Assembly: GCA_028551475.1 (NCBI GenBank)
Contig: CM052359.1
Location: 15,811,583 to 15,875,582, forward strand
Direction: 5' to 3'
Source of the DNA: Casuarina equisetifolia
Lineage: Eukaryota; Streptophyta; Magnoliopsida; Fagales; Casuarinaceae
Length of the DNA: 64,000 nucleotides
Part shown: positions 12,310 to 23,252 of the stretch, one piece after another
How the letters are laid out: the number at the start of each line of letters is the position of its first letter
How positions within the stretch are numbered: position 1 is the stretch's first letter
Translations under genes and position numbers: made by a program
The notes under the pieces: model-generated
What the model was told of the DNA's origin: nothing
Databases searched by the model: none
The model's input: the letters and a program-made list of their open reading frames with translations, nothing else

Positions 12310-12480
12310 GATCATTCCGACTTTCACTCTTTCCCGACTTCCACTCTATTTTCTATCCATTTGATTGCTTAACTTTCATCATTGGTAATCAAAGGAAGAA
12401 ATGTAGTGTCATTGACTGGGAAGACTTTGCCCTCACGGCTACAACCACTAGATCCATGTCGCAAGCCCGCAACACTAGCT
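12310..12480 (+). repeat. second copy of the gypsy LTR end and gag start
   Basis: This is a direct repeat of 10435-10597: the same pyrimidine-rich tract, TATCCATTTGATTGCT, the primer-binding site, GTGTCATTGACT and the first gag codons up to the 'CGCAACA' triplets. It follows straight after the truncated RT, so the element has a partial internal duplication or is a fusion of two copies. The gag reading stops after the repeat. Confidence 0.8.
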
Positions 12481-12648
12481 TAGCTGCCTATCCCATTAAA
12501 TCGTAGAACCCAAAGTCCAAGGTTCATTAGAAGCCCCATTTTGTCCTACCCAATGGGTCGATGTGCCCTGTTGAAGTTGACACCCACAATACAGATTTGT
12601 TAATGGCTAGGAGGCCATCTTAAAACTTGCAAGCAAGAGCTAGTAAAT

Positions 12649-13106
12649 TGCAGTGGCCAAAAGATTAGTTTGGTTTTTAACACAGGATCTAGTGAGAGGA
12701 CATGAAAGAACAACATAGAAGTCAAGGAAATTGACTATAGAAAGCTTTGCCTTTCGACTGGAAAAATGTAAGAATACAAGAAGGATTTCTTAGAGAGGGA
12801 ACCCAAGACCTCTAAAACTATCACAAGTCTCCAAATGAACTAACTTCCCACCCCAGAGTTAGTCCCCTCTATTTATACATGTTGATAATCTACTAACTAC
12901 CTGTTAATAGCAATAACGGCTTTCTAACAATCGTAACTAACGGCTAATAGTAGTAATTGACTCCTTAACACTTATTGAACAAACACATACAAAGTAGGGA
13001 AAACAACATTCATTATTCTTGTAGCCATCAATATTAATTAGCCACATAGAAATGGCATGTAACACAATTAACTCTTACGTGTCAAGTCATTGCTTGGATT
13101 GTTGCA
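12649..13106 (-). repeat. 3' LTR of the reverse gypsy element
   Basis: 458 bp, matching the right LTR along its whole length, including AACATAGAAGTCAAGGAAATT, CTATTTATAC (TATA box on the reverse strand) and TGACACGTAAGAGTTAATTG on the reverse strand. Its outer end is eroded (TGCAGTGGCC against TGTAGCAGTCC). A reverse-strand purine tract AAGGAGGGAGGGA (13107-13119) directly precedes it and would be the polypurine tract. Confidence 0.85.
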
Positions 13107-13559
13107 TCCCTCCCTCCTTGGTTGCAACCTTGTCCCCAAGGTTGAAGAAAGGATATCACTCCTCAACACAAACTTGCATCATCTAGGTTGCATCTTGCAT
13201 GGGAAGACCTTGCCAATGGACTAGAAATTAAGCACGCCTCCTTCTAGTCCTCTATTCTAGAATGGCCGATGGTTGAAGGCTAATGACATATTCTTTAACT
13301 AGTTAGGATAGTAGCTTTGATTGTATTGGAACATACTTCCTAAAACATTTTCTTAAGCATTGAAACATGAAACACATTATAAACTTGAGAACCAACAAGT
13401 AATTGTAAACAATAGGCTACTTTGCCAATTTTTGGGATAACTTCAAATGGACCAAAATATCTAGGAGATAACTTGTAGCTTTGACAAACTTCTACTGAAC
13501 TTCCTTGATAAGGCTAGAGCTTAAGATACACAAAGTCTCCTATCTCAAATATTTCTTCC

Positions 13560-16500
13560 TTCCGGCCCACATTATAACACTTTTGCATCCTATTTTAAGC
13601 TCTTTGTAGCCTCTCTTTAATGCTTTTCAACTCATGGTCCATAGCAGTAACAAAGGTAGATCCCAAAAGATAGGATAGAAGAGTTGGAGGTGGCCTCCCA
13701 TAAACTACCTCATAAGGAGATTTTTTAATAGCACTATGCACCTTGGTGTTGTAACAAATTCTATCCAAGGCAATCATTTAGTCCATTCCTTAGGATGATC
13801 CCAAGTGAAACATCTTAAGTAAACTTCAAGAGTTTTATTAACCACATTAGACTTTCCATTTATTTGTATAGACAGTGAAAAAGTTGAACTTAGTTCCTTG
13901 CAATTCAAACAATTGTCTCCAAAAACTAAATGTAAACACAACATCTTTATAACACACTATACTCCTTGGCATTCGATAAAGTTTGAAGATGTTTTCAAAG
14001 AAAGGTTGGGCTACACTTATTGTTACATAAGGGTGAAGAAAGGCTAAAAAATGTGCTATTTGGATGAAAAATCCACCACCACAAGGACTACTTGTTTACC
14101 TTTAAAGTTATGAAACCTTTAATAAAATCCATGGCCAAATCTTCCCAAACTTGGTTAGGAATTGGTAAAGGCTAGAGTAATCCACTTGGTTTTGTATTAT
14201 GCCATTTAACCCCTTTGACACACCATGCATTTTTTCATAAATTGCAACACCATTTTTTTCATATTATACCAAAAGAAAATAACCATTACTCTTTACAAAG
14301 TCTTGAAATACCCTTCATGAGTAGCCTTATGAATTTCTTGCAAGATGGTAGGTATAATAGGGGAAGATCTTCCTAAAAAAATTATGTTATGGTATAATAG
14401 AATACCATTGTAGTATTGCCATTGAGTTCCCACCTTACTAGTAATCATTTTGTTCAGAATATCTTGACTTTTCTTATCTCTACAAAACATTTCTTATATA
14501 GAATTAAGCCACTTCAGTTTTGGCAAAGATAATGCCTTTAATTGGCTACAACTAGTGCTATTTTAATTGCTACTTTCCCCTATCTCTATATATTGACTTC
14601 TACTACTATTGCCAAAAGGTAAATCACCCTTACTATTAGCTTTTATATCCTTCCTAGCCTGAATTGTCTTACCCATCCTTCTTGGTACATGTAATTGGAA
14701 CTTTTTAATACTATGTAATGGCAGTACATTTGTTTCCAATTTTGATCCCACAACATCAATCTTTGGAAAAACTTCTTGTTCTACTTCAACCTTTAAAATA
14801 ATGCATATGTAGGAGTACTAGTTTTTCTAGGCTTGTAATGGACTTCAAAATCATAACCAACTAATTTAATCAACCATTGTTGTTAAGTAGGAGTAGTTAT
14901 TTTCTAGTTCCATAGACTTAAAAGGCTTATTTGACCTATCAACATTATGAAACTTTTTCTTAACAAATGTTGTCTCCATCTTGTTACTACAAAGATGAGA
15001 GCTAGCAATTCTTTTTTGTATGTGGAAGAAGAAAGTTCAAGTTTCACTAAAATAGGCAATAGGTCTATTGTCTTGAGACAACATAGCTTTTACTCCCACT
15101 ACACGTGCATCACATTCCACCAAAAAAAGCATAGAAAAATTAGGTAGAATCAGGACCTTTGTCATGGCTTGTTATAAACCATTGAAGGTTGTCTCAACCT
15201 TTGAATTCCAATGAAAAGCTCCCTTCTTAATAGCCTAGTAATTGGAGCTATTATTAAATTGTAATGCTTGATAAACTTCCTATAATACGTAGTTAGGCTT
15301 AAAAAATCCCTTAATGCCTTTACAATTTTAGGTATTGGCCATTCTACCATTGCTTTAATCTTCTCACACTCCACATTATTCCTTTCTTGGATATAACACA
15401 TCCTAGATACAACAATGTTCTAACACCAAAAGGACATTTTTCTTTTTTAACATAAAGCTAATTCTGCTAGTTTTACAAAGACTAGCTATGCATGCTCCCT
15501 ATGTTTAGTCCAATCTTTGCTATATACCAATATGTCATAAATAAAATTAAAAAAAATACAAAATTGCCTAAATATTCTTTACACTTTGTTCATCAAACTT
15601 TGAAAAGTTGAAGGATGGCATGACCAAAAATTTATAATGTCCTATAGGAGTTTGAAAGGCTATTTTTCCAATGTCCTTTGCTTACGTCCTGATATGGTGA
15701 TAACTAAATCCTAAATCAAGTTTAAGAAAGAGTTTGGCACCGTTGAGTTCATCTAAAAGCTTTTCTACAACTAGTATTAGACAACCATCCTTGTTAATCT
15801 CCTTTTTCAAGGCATGGTAGTTTACACACATCCTTTAAGTACTTTTTTTTTCTAACAAAAATAATAGGAGAGGAAAAAGAGCTATCACTTTCTCTAATCA
15901 CTCCACTTGGCATTTCTTAAACCAATCTTTCTATTTGTCTTTTCTTCAAATAAGGGTAATGATAAGGTTTACTAGCCATTACTTTATTCTTATCTCTAAG
16001 TTTAATTTGGTGTTCATGATAAGGAGGTAATCCATGTGGCTTTTGAAACAAAATCTCATACTTTTGAAACAAACCCTTTAATTACCTTGGCCATGCATCT
16101 ATCAAACTCTGGCTACTATGATTCTCCACAGATTTCAAATGTAAGACTACTCCTTTCCTTTTGTTTCCATAACAATTTATTCAACTTTGAGTCTCCAATC
16201 AACTTGTTCTTCAATTTCTTGTCACCTTTAAGTTCAACCTACTTCCTATCTTGCATAAAAGTCATTCTCATCTCAAAAAATTCCCACCGAACCTCTCCAA
16301 GTAATTACAACCAATGGATCCCCAATATCACTCCTAGATTGATTATTGATAGTATGAAAAAGTTGGCAAGCAACTTATTCCCTTGGAAAACCAACTCTAT
16401 ATTAAGACAAAAGCCTTCCCTATGGATTACCTTTCCACTAGCCACTTCTATCTTAAAGGTTTTACTCACATTTAGTTGTAGATCCTTTTTTTTTTTTGGC

Positions 16501-16560
16501 TAATTAAGCATTTATAAAATTTTGAGTACTACCTAAATCAATAAGCACTACCACTCTCAC
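13560..16560 (-). pseudogene. gypsy pol: protease, RT, RNase H, integrase
   Basis: Reading from right to left on the reverse strand: the protease site appears as [14 protein letters not shown] at about 16500-16555 (S changed to L). The RT connection segment, with IKAMVEWPIPKIVKALRDFL and a YYRKFIKHY stretch, lies at 15230-15400. The integrase zinc-binding part (SPIIPTILQEIHKATHEG) lies at 14300-14380. The integrase C-terminal part, with SPYEVVYGRPPPTLLSYL and a heptad-like ERLQRA end, lies at 13595-13740. A long row of frameshifts and stops separates these. Would have encoded the polyprotein of a chromovirus-like gypsy; the precise lineage is not resolved. Confidence 0.83.
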
Positions 16561-16569
16561 CCTATATCT

Positions 16570-16935
16570 TTAGAAGAAGAATTAATAGTGAATATTTAGG
16601 CATCAAATTTGGTTTATTTTATGTTGCTTCTTATCTAAATCTATTAGTTTCTTCATTATTTGCAATAGTTCTTTACTTAGGAGGTTGGAGTATCTCTATT
16701 ACATACATATTTATTTATGAGTTTTTTGAAATAAATAAAGCACATTGGGTCTTTGGAATGACAATTGGTATCTTTATTACATTAGCCAAAACTAATTTGT
16801 TTTTGTTCATTCCTATCACAACAAGATGGACTTTACCTAGGCTGGGAATAGACCAATTATTAAATCTGAGATGGAAATTTCTTTTACCTATTTCTCTTGG
16901 TAATTTATTATTAACAACTTATTTTATGGTAAATA
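16570..16935 (+). pseudogene. ndhA: ndhA, plastid NADH dehydrogenase-like subunit, 3' part, nuclear copy
   Basis: The plastid gene encodes a membrane subunit of the thylakoid NDH complex. Here only the C-terminal part of exon 2 is left. Recognisable are [16 protein letters not shown] near 16600-16650, YLGGW near 16678, the membrane segment [20 protein letters not shown] (16761-16820), [15 protein letters not shown] and [15 protein letters not shown] (to about 16920). A short deletion lies just before GIKFG, and the C-terminal serine/leucine end is replaced by unrelated reading. There is no start, no exon 1 and no intron. Confidence 0.9.
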
Positions 16936-17014
16936 AATACTATATTCTACTTTTATACTTTGTCTCAAACAAGAGAAAGAAACAAACACAAAAATGTTCA
17001 AATAAATTTACGAT

Positions 17015-17513
17015 ATGTTCCCTATGGTAATTGGAGTCATGAATTATGGTCAACAAATAGTACGGTCTACAAGGTACATTGGTCAAAGTTTCATGATTAC
17101 CCTATCTCATGCAAATTGCTTACCTATAAAAATTCAATATCCTTATGAAAAATTAATCACATCATAACGTTTCCGTGGTTGAATACATTTCAAGTTTGAT
17201 AAATGCATTGCTTGTGAAGTATGTGTTCATGTATGCCCTATAGATTTACTTGTTGTAGATTGGAGATTGGAGATTGGAAACTAACATTAGAAAGAAAAGA
17301 TTGCTTAATTATAGTATTGATTTCAAAATCTATATATCTTGTGGTAACTATGTGCAATATTGTCCAACAAATTGTTTATCAATGATGGAAGAATATGAGC
17401 TTTCTACTTATGATTGTCATGAATTGAATTATAATCAAATTGCCTTAGGCCATTTACCAATGTTATTAATTGATGATTATACAATTCAAACAATTTTAAA
17501 TTCACCTAAATAA
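17015..17513 (+). pseudogene. ndhI: ndhI, plastid NDH iron-sulfur subunit, nuclear copy
   Basis: The plastid gene encodes an 8-iron ferredoxin-like subunit with two 4Fe-4S sites. Here the start [14 protein letters not shown] is readable from 17015, and the end (TILNSPK, stop 17511) too. In between, an in-frame TAA follows KLIT (near 17163), and the frame shifts nearby. The first cluster motif [12 protein letters not shown] (about 17205-17240) is intact. In the second, two cysteines are tyrosines ([12 protein letters not shown] near 17330-17365). A 9-bp unit GATTGGAGA is expanded in tandem near 17258-17276, where the plastid gene has a single run. It cannot make a working protein. Confidence 0.92.
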
Positions 17514-17929
17514 ATAAAATAAAAATATTTAATTATAATAAAATATATAATAAATGTATATGAGTAAATACTTTGATTAAAGGTAAAGATAAATAAAGAT
17601 AAAAAGATAAAGTGTCCTATTCTCAATTAGTAAGGTTCCTCTTTGATTGAAAGGAATGCCATTTCTTTCGTTTATTTTGTTCATTCACTAATTATAAATT
17701 TCAACTATGGATTGGTTGGTCTATACTTTGATTTGGATTGAAAATCTCAGAATATATCTATAATTATTTTGAAATATAAATAATAAATATATATAGTTTC
17801 AAAATACTCTTTAAGATAAAGAATGATATTAGTCCAAGAACTATACCTACATCAATTCTCATTCCTTAGGAATTAAATTTAATTCCATTAATTACTTTTC
17901 AAAAAAAACTCACATATTCCTTTGGATCT

Positions 17930-18940
17930 TCATGGTTTTAAGACATGTTACTCCACATAATGCTACCCATAACAACATGCTTAATTCACCTTGTTCCTCT
18001 TTTATTTCCTTAACCATTTCATCTTTAATTTCTCCCGACCTTAACATTTCCAAGAAAAATAGTTTTTTTACATCTATGCCCTAGGGTGAACCTCTCATGA
18101 TAATTAAAACACAATCCCCAAGCTCTCTTATCTATAATATTTGGCTTAGTCAGCTTCTTGATAGGCATTTGAGGTTGATTTTCAACTACCTTACTAACAT
18201 TCCTATCTCTAAAATTTTGTTTTTTAAAAGATTACTAATAGCATGTCAATTGGCTAATTCTTTAGCCTTAAACAATTTAGTAAACTTGATTATAGCAAAA
18301 AAAAAGTTGGAGGATTATGATCAATCACATCCAACCAAACTCTTTCTTTCAAACCACTAATAAAATGGCTAATACCTTATGCAACATCTAAATGACTAAA
18401 GTGAAGGAGTAACTTACCAAACTATAATTGGTATTCATGGATTGATCCAATATGCTTCAATTTGGTAAGTTTACCGAAATGATCAATGAACATCTATGGA
18501 CCAAATTGCTTAATCTATTCACCAATTAGCACAGTCCATGTGAGTGTTCTATCACCATATTCCTTCTTCAATAGTTGATAGACCATTTAAGCCTCCCTAT
18601 CTAGATGCTGAGAAGCTATTCAAAGTTGATCTTATTTAGGCATTGCATGAAAATCAAAGAATTGGACAATTCAATTAGTCCACCATGTTGGATCGAAACC
18701 ACCTTCATACTTAGGAAATTCTAGTCACATTGTTCAAGTTTGAATTTAGCTAGAATGTGATCTTTTTTCCTTCCAAATTTTGGTTTCTCCCAATATGTGA
18801 TAAGGAACTTTTCCTAATTTCCTTTACAGAATCCACTCACACTACAATGCTATCAATCTTAGCATTTAAGGCATTGTCTAACTAATGCATTGTTTCTACA
18901 AGCTCTCTTAATTGTTAAGCTTCTATGGAATCCCTCCCAA
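17930..18940 (-). pseudogene. gypsy gag, reverse strand
   Basis: On the reverse strand, a decayed zinc knuckle reads GLCFNYHERFTLGHRCKK (about 18060-18115); the second metal cysteine of the family is Y here. It is followed by a lysine- and glutamate-rich link toward the protease (KDEMVKEIKEEQGELS, about 17975-18025). Upstream (18150-18900) are short capsid-like pieces with many stops. It belongs to the 12649-19437 element and lies between its 5' LTR and the plastid insert. Confidence 0.7.
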
Positions 18941-18953
18941 GATTGCTTACGGC

Positions 18954-18968
18954 CATCTATAATACCAC
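18954..18968 (-). other. primer-binding site of the reverse gypsy element
   Basis: On the reverse strand, just inside the 5' LTR, TGGTATTATAGATGG resembles the plant initiator-Met tRNA complement (TGGTATCAGAGC...). The spacing of two bases from the LTR end fits. Confidence 0.6.
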
Positions 18969-18970
18969 TT

Positions 18971-19437
18971 TGTAGCAGTCCAAAAGAAAAGTTTGGCTTT
19001 TAACATAGGCTTTAGTGAAATGACATGAAGGAACAACATAGAAGTCAAGGAAATTAGTTTTAGAGAGTTTTGCCATTTGACCAATTGTGGAAAAATGTAA
19101 AGATACAAAAAGGATTTCTTAGAAAGGGAACCTAATACCTTTGAAACTATTATAAGTCTCCAAATGAACTAGCTTCCTACCCTAGAGTTAGTCCTTTCTA
19201 TTTATACCTATTGATACTCTACTAACTACTTGTTAATAGCAATAACAGCTTTTTAACAACCGTAACTAATGGCTAATAGCAGCAACTGACTCATTAACAC
19301 CTATTGAACAAAATGCATACGAAGTAAGGCAAAAGGACATTCATTATTCTTGTAGCCATCATTACTAATTAGCCTCATAGTCATGACATGTAACACAATT
19401 AACTCTGACATGTCAAGTCATTGCTTGGATTGCTACA
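18971..19437 (-). repeat. 5' LTR of the reverse gypsy element
   Basis: 467 bp with 7-bp terminal inverted repeats TGTAGCA ... TGCTACA. It is collinear with the left LTR, with many scattered substitutions, so the insertion is not recent. A CTATTTATAC stretch (TATAAATAG on the reverse strand) near 19198-19207 is the likely promoter box. Confidence 0.88.
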
Positions 19438-19475
19438 TAAGGTCAGACATATGGTTAGAAAATTTTGGTGTAGAA

Positions 19476-19995
19476 CAAAATCCTAACATGCTCCCTCTAT
19501 ACTTGGAAGTGATACTCAACTAAGGTGAAATGCCTCTTTGAACTATTGGGTCAAAGGGCCCAAGATGTGGTAAACCTTAGCCATTAATAAGGCCAAACAT
19601 ATGGCCAAACATATGGCCAAACACTTTCTATGTGGGACAAAATCCCAACATACCCCCTTTATGCCTATCAGCACAAAAGGCCTAAAATAATGCTCTAATA
19701 CCATGTTAAAAACTGGGAAAGCTTATGCTAAAACTTGTAGGCTAAATGTGATAAACCCTTAGCCTTTAACAAAGTTAGATATATGGCCAAACATTTCAAT
19801 GTTGGATGAAATCCCAAAATGCCAACTCCACACTGAGAAATGATATTTGACAAATGTGAAAGGCCTAGAATAATGCTTTGATACCATGTTAAAAGTTGAA
19901 AGGCCCATTTTAAAACCTGAAGGCAAAAGGTGGTAAACCCTAGCCATTAACAAGACCAAACATTTTTTTATGTAAGATGAGATCCCAACAAGATC
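19476..19995. repeat. tandem repeat of about 165-170 bp, three units
   Basis: A landmark reading like GACAAAATCCCAACAT recurs near 19476, 19639, 19806 and 19977. Between them a second landmark (TAATACCATGTTAAAA, TGATACCATGTTAAAA) and a third (GGCCAAACAT) keep the same spacing. The units are diverged by substitutions and small gaps. There is no coding signal. GGCCAAACATAT is itself repeated in tandem near 19590-19620. Confidence 0.7.
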
Positions 19996-20099
19996 AATCA
20001 TTAGTGATAAACTTAAACCCACTTGTTCATACTAATTAATGAGTTAATGTAAAGGTATCATTGTGCTTTTGCACTCCCTTTAAAAAAAAGTTGATGAAA

Positions 20100-21680
20100 G
20101 GTGGTATCTCAAGTGAAAAGTGTGAAGATTGACTTTTGGCCTTATAAGTAATAAATTTTTTTCACTTAACGTACTAAACTTTTGTAACGAGCCTTTATAT
20201 TCAAATATGATATTAAGAACAAGCTTTTATATCATAAGCATGAGGATGGATCCTTGACCTTATAAGTAATGAAGTTTCTCTACTTAATATATCAAGGTTT
20301 TTGGATAGACCAATATTTCTAATATAGTAATGAGCCTTTCCTTTATAATCTCCTAGGTAGGTTTTTGTCCATGTGTAGTTCTTTTGTCAACATACTCGTG
20401 AGAAAGAGTATTAAAGGTAAGTGTTATCCTATATTGAAAATGTAAGGAGGAGATATAAGATTTTTTCATCTCCTAGGGTGTAGTTGAAAGGGTAAGGAGG
20501 TCTTATGTAAGAGATCTTACAAAGTAAGTATCTTAGGTTCAAATCCCCTTACCTATACTTTTGAATGACTTAAGCATGCTTTGAGACAAGCTACTGCTCC
20601 CCAATTTAAGCTATCAAGCAAAACTTAGGAGGGTTATGGATTATTAAAAAAAAATTATAAGATTTTTTTATTTAATGTTTTAAAGTTTTGAGATAAGCTC
20701 TCATACTCTAATAAAAGTTTCACATACTTTTGCTCTAAAAGGTGTTTCATCTCATCAAACTTTCTCATCATACTTTTCTAACAACAAGATACGTTACATT
20801 TTCATAAACTTTTCATATGAAGAAAAAATCACTAATCCTTTGGATTTAAGAATGAGGATGAATCATTAACCTTAGAAGTAATGAAGTTTCTTTACTTAAT
20901 ACATTAAGGTTTTTGGATAGACTCTTATATTCTAATATGTTATCAAAAAGGGATTTTTCCTTTGTAATCTCACATGCAAGTTTATGTCCATGTGTAGTTC
21001 TTGTGTCAAAATGCATGTGACAGAGAATATTAAAGGTTGGTATTACCTTATATTAGTGTAAGGATGGGATCCTAGTGTTATAAGTTATGAGATTTTTTAT
21101 TTAATATTTTAAAGTTTTAAGATAGACCCTTACATTTTGATAAAAGTTTCACAGGCTTTGATCCTAGCATTTCATCCCATAAAACTTTCTCATCATACTC
21201 TTCTAACAACAAGATGTGTTACACGTCCACAAACTTTCCATATGAAGAAAAATTCACCTATCCTTTGGATTTAAGTGCAATGATGAATCCTTGACCTTAT
21301 AAGTAATAAATTTTACCTACTTAATACTATAAGGTTTTGAAATAGACCCTTACATTCTAATATAGTATTAAGAATAGGCATTTCTTTTGTAATCTCAAGA
21401 CAAGTTTTTGTCCATTTATAGTTTTTGTGTCAACATATATGTGAAGAAAGTATTATAGGTAAATGTTGTCCTACATTAAAAATATAAAGATAGACATTGG
21501 CCTTATAAATTATGAGATCTTTTTATTAAATGTTTTAAAGTTTTGAGATGGATTCTCACACTTTAATAAAAGTTTCAAACCACAAAACTTTCTCATCATA
21601 CTTTTTTGACAATAAGATATGTAGCACGTCCACAAACTTTCCATGAGAAGAAAGATCACCAATCCTTGTGTCCATTTTAG
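20100..21680. repeat. diverged tandem repeat field, units of about 430-610 bp
   Basis: The phrase 'GGAT..TTGACCTTATAAGTAATGAAGTT' recurs near 20240, 20853 and 21285. Companion phrases recur in the same order: a GTTTTTGTCCATGTGTAGTT-like box (near 20350, 20970 and 21395), TTTAAAGTTTTGAGATAG (20680, 21110, 21530), and CACAAACTTTCCATATGAAGAAA (20810, 21230, 21640). About three full units are present. Reading frames are short and unrelated to known proteins. Confidence 0.75.
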
Positions 21681-21689
21681 GTGCACATG

Positions 21690-22900
21690 AGGCGTATTAT
21701 TAAGCAAAGAGGAGAAAAGAAGGGGCTATCCTCGATGATAAGAGATATTGTGTCTATTTTGGTCCGGGATTTCGCTTAATGGAGGGCTTGGATGTCAACT
21801 TGTGGTAGCATCGTAGGGGGCGGCAAATCACGAAATGATTTCCGAACAAGAAAACTTTTGGTGGGAACAGCTAGACTGTACCAAATAAAGGATCTTTTCA
21901 ACTAACACTCAGTGGATGAGGCACTGGTGGTTGTCTTTACGTGAAAGTCATCTTCGCACATAGAACATCATCAAGATAAGGATGCTTAAAGATCTGACAA
22001 TAATTTTGTAGTTGGCAGCAGTGGACCAGAGTTCCAGCCTCTGGTTTTAGAAAGATAGAACCTCGCTTTCGACTCATGGCAGACTCTTAACTGCACTGCG
22101 CCACATGGATTTTGATGGTGCTGTAACTCAACAACCTTCTGGTAGACCATGTCGCTTCTCATGGCATGCTTACCAAAATAATACCATAGATCTATATCCT
22201 CGAATTTCACGCGTTATATTCTTTCCACGTACTTCAATGCATTTCTTTGACCGGTCTTCTCATTAAAAATTGAACAGTGGAGTGATTGCTGAGCATCATT
22301 TCCGATGCCGTTTCTCCCTATTTTCTTAACGAATCGATCACGTAAAAGGAACCTTTTTATCATACATTAACGTACCCGGAACAAGCGCATCTGCAGCGCA
22401 AAAGATCTTTGCGCCATTTCCTTTTCGAGAACGAAAGCCTGGAGTTTCCTGTTTTTGAAGTAAGGCACCGGCATTCTCTTCTTGGGTAAGCCGGCAGCAA
22501 AGAGACGCAGTTGATTCTTGGGTCTCGAGGGAAGCTCAACCAACCTCAGAAACTCAATCCCACATGTAACGTCCAGATTAAAGATGGTTCTCTTTCACGA
22601 CCAAAACAAAAGACTATTTGCAGCAAGTGCTTCTGTCCGCCACGCAAACCTATTTTCCTCAAAGAAAGCAAAAAGAGGCCCACTTGTGAGTTGTACCAAA
22701 TCAAATTATTCTAGACCGCCAAGCTCGGGGGCAATAGTTTATTCGGGAAAAGGAGGTAGAGAGAGACACGAAAGGAAGTATCTTTGATCTTTGATCTTTG
22801 ACTGCTTCTGTCCAGAAATAACATAATTGGTATATATGACAGGCAAGGACCATGAATAAGGGCATACGGTATTTAAATGTGCAGAATTGACCCTCAGCTA
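21690..22900. other. unannotated upstream region of the heparanase-like gene
   Basis: Base composition is more even than in the repeats on the left. No gene family is recognised in any frame. ATCTTTG is repeated three times at 22780-22800. A possible TATA element TATTTAA lies at about 22870, some 360 bp before the GUS start codon; this is only a motif match. Confidence 0.4.
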
Positions 22901-22930
22901 TTTTATCCTGTTGTTTCCCTGTTGTGACAT

Positions 22931-23252
22931 CCACTGGCAGACTCCTAGTATTCCTCGGTCCCTTCGTATTCAGGGCATGCTGAACGGTTTGTACGTTGTT
23001 AAGGCTCGAATCTCTTAACATTTATCTGAAAAACGAGTTCTCAGATTTGGCCTCCAATGGCAGAGTCCTTGTAAACCGTTGTACTTGTGGCCTCCGTTGG
23101 CAGAGTCCTGGTAAACCGTTTATACTTGTGGCCTCCATTGGCAGACTTCTGTTAGACTCCGTTCCCTTCAGATGCAACCACAAGCACTTGTGCTTTGGAA
23201 AAACTCGAATTAGGCCATTTGAGTTATCTGAAAAATGGGTTCTCAGATTTGG
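22931..23252 (+). repeat. duplicated segment and 41-bp minisatellite at the GUS start
   Basis: A segment of about 120 bp (22931-23050) recurs at 23135-23252. Both begin CCA(C/T)TGGCAGACT and end ATCTGAAAAA..G.GTTCTCAGATTTGG. Between them lie tandem units of 40-41 bp starting TGGCCTCC at 23048, 23088 and 23129. The second large copy contains the start codon of the heparanase-like gene (23235); the first has ACG there. Confidence 0.85.

Larger units (their letters stand above)
16570..17905 (+). other. plastid-derived DNA insert (NUPT): ndhA end, ndhI, spacer
   Basis: The segment is collinear with the plastid small-single-copy order ndhA exon 2 then ndhI then the ndhI-ndhG spacer. Left of it, reverse-strand gypsy protease coding stops at about 16560; right of it gypsy coding resumes near 17930. 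So the plastid piece was inserted into the retroelement. Both plastid genes carry many changes, so this is an old nuclear copy, not organelle sequence. The exact ends are known to within some 20 bp; no flanking repeat is obvious. Confidence 0.9.
12649..19437 (-). mobile_element. Ty3-gypsy retrotransposon with both LTRs, reverse strand
   Basis: Two similar direct repeats (12649-13106 and 18971-19437) flank a reverse-strand gag, protease, RT and integrase region. Gypsy order (integrase last) is seen. A primer-binding site resembling initiator Met tRNA lies just inside the right LTR, and a purine tract just inside the left one. No convincing target duplication is visible (TAAAT against TAAGG). 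A plastid-derived insert of about 1.3 kb sits in the protease. Coding parts are degenerate. Confidence 0.87.

Noticed and set aside
17015..17513. Functional nuclear ndhI
   Set aside because: In-frame stop, frameshift and loss of two cluster cysteines; no transit peptide.
12644..19442. Target-site duplication for the reverse gypsy element
   Set aside because: The flanks TAAAT and TAAGG agree in three of five bases only.
22020..22115. Reverse-strand tRNA- or SINE-like sequence with TGGCGCAGTGC (A box-like)
   Set aside because: The B box would read GAGTCGAAAGC, three changes from consensus, and no cloverleaf can be folded. A SINE relic is possible but not supportable.
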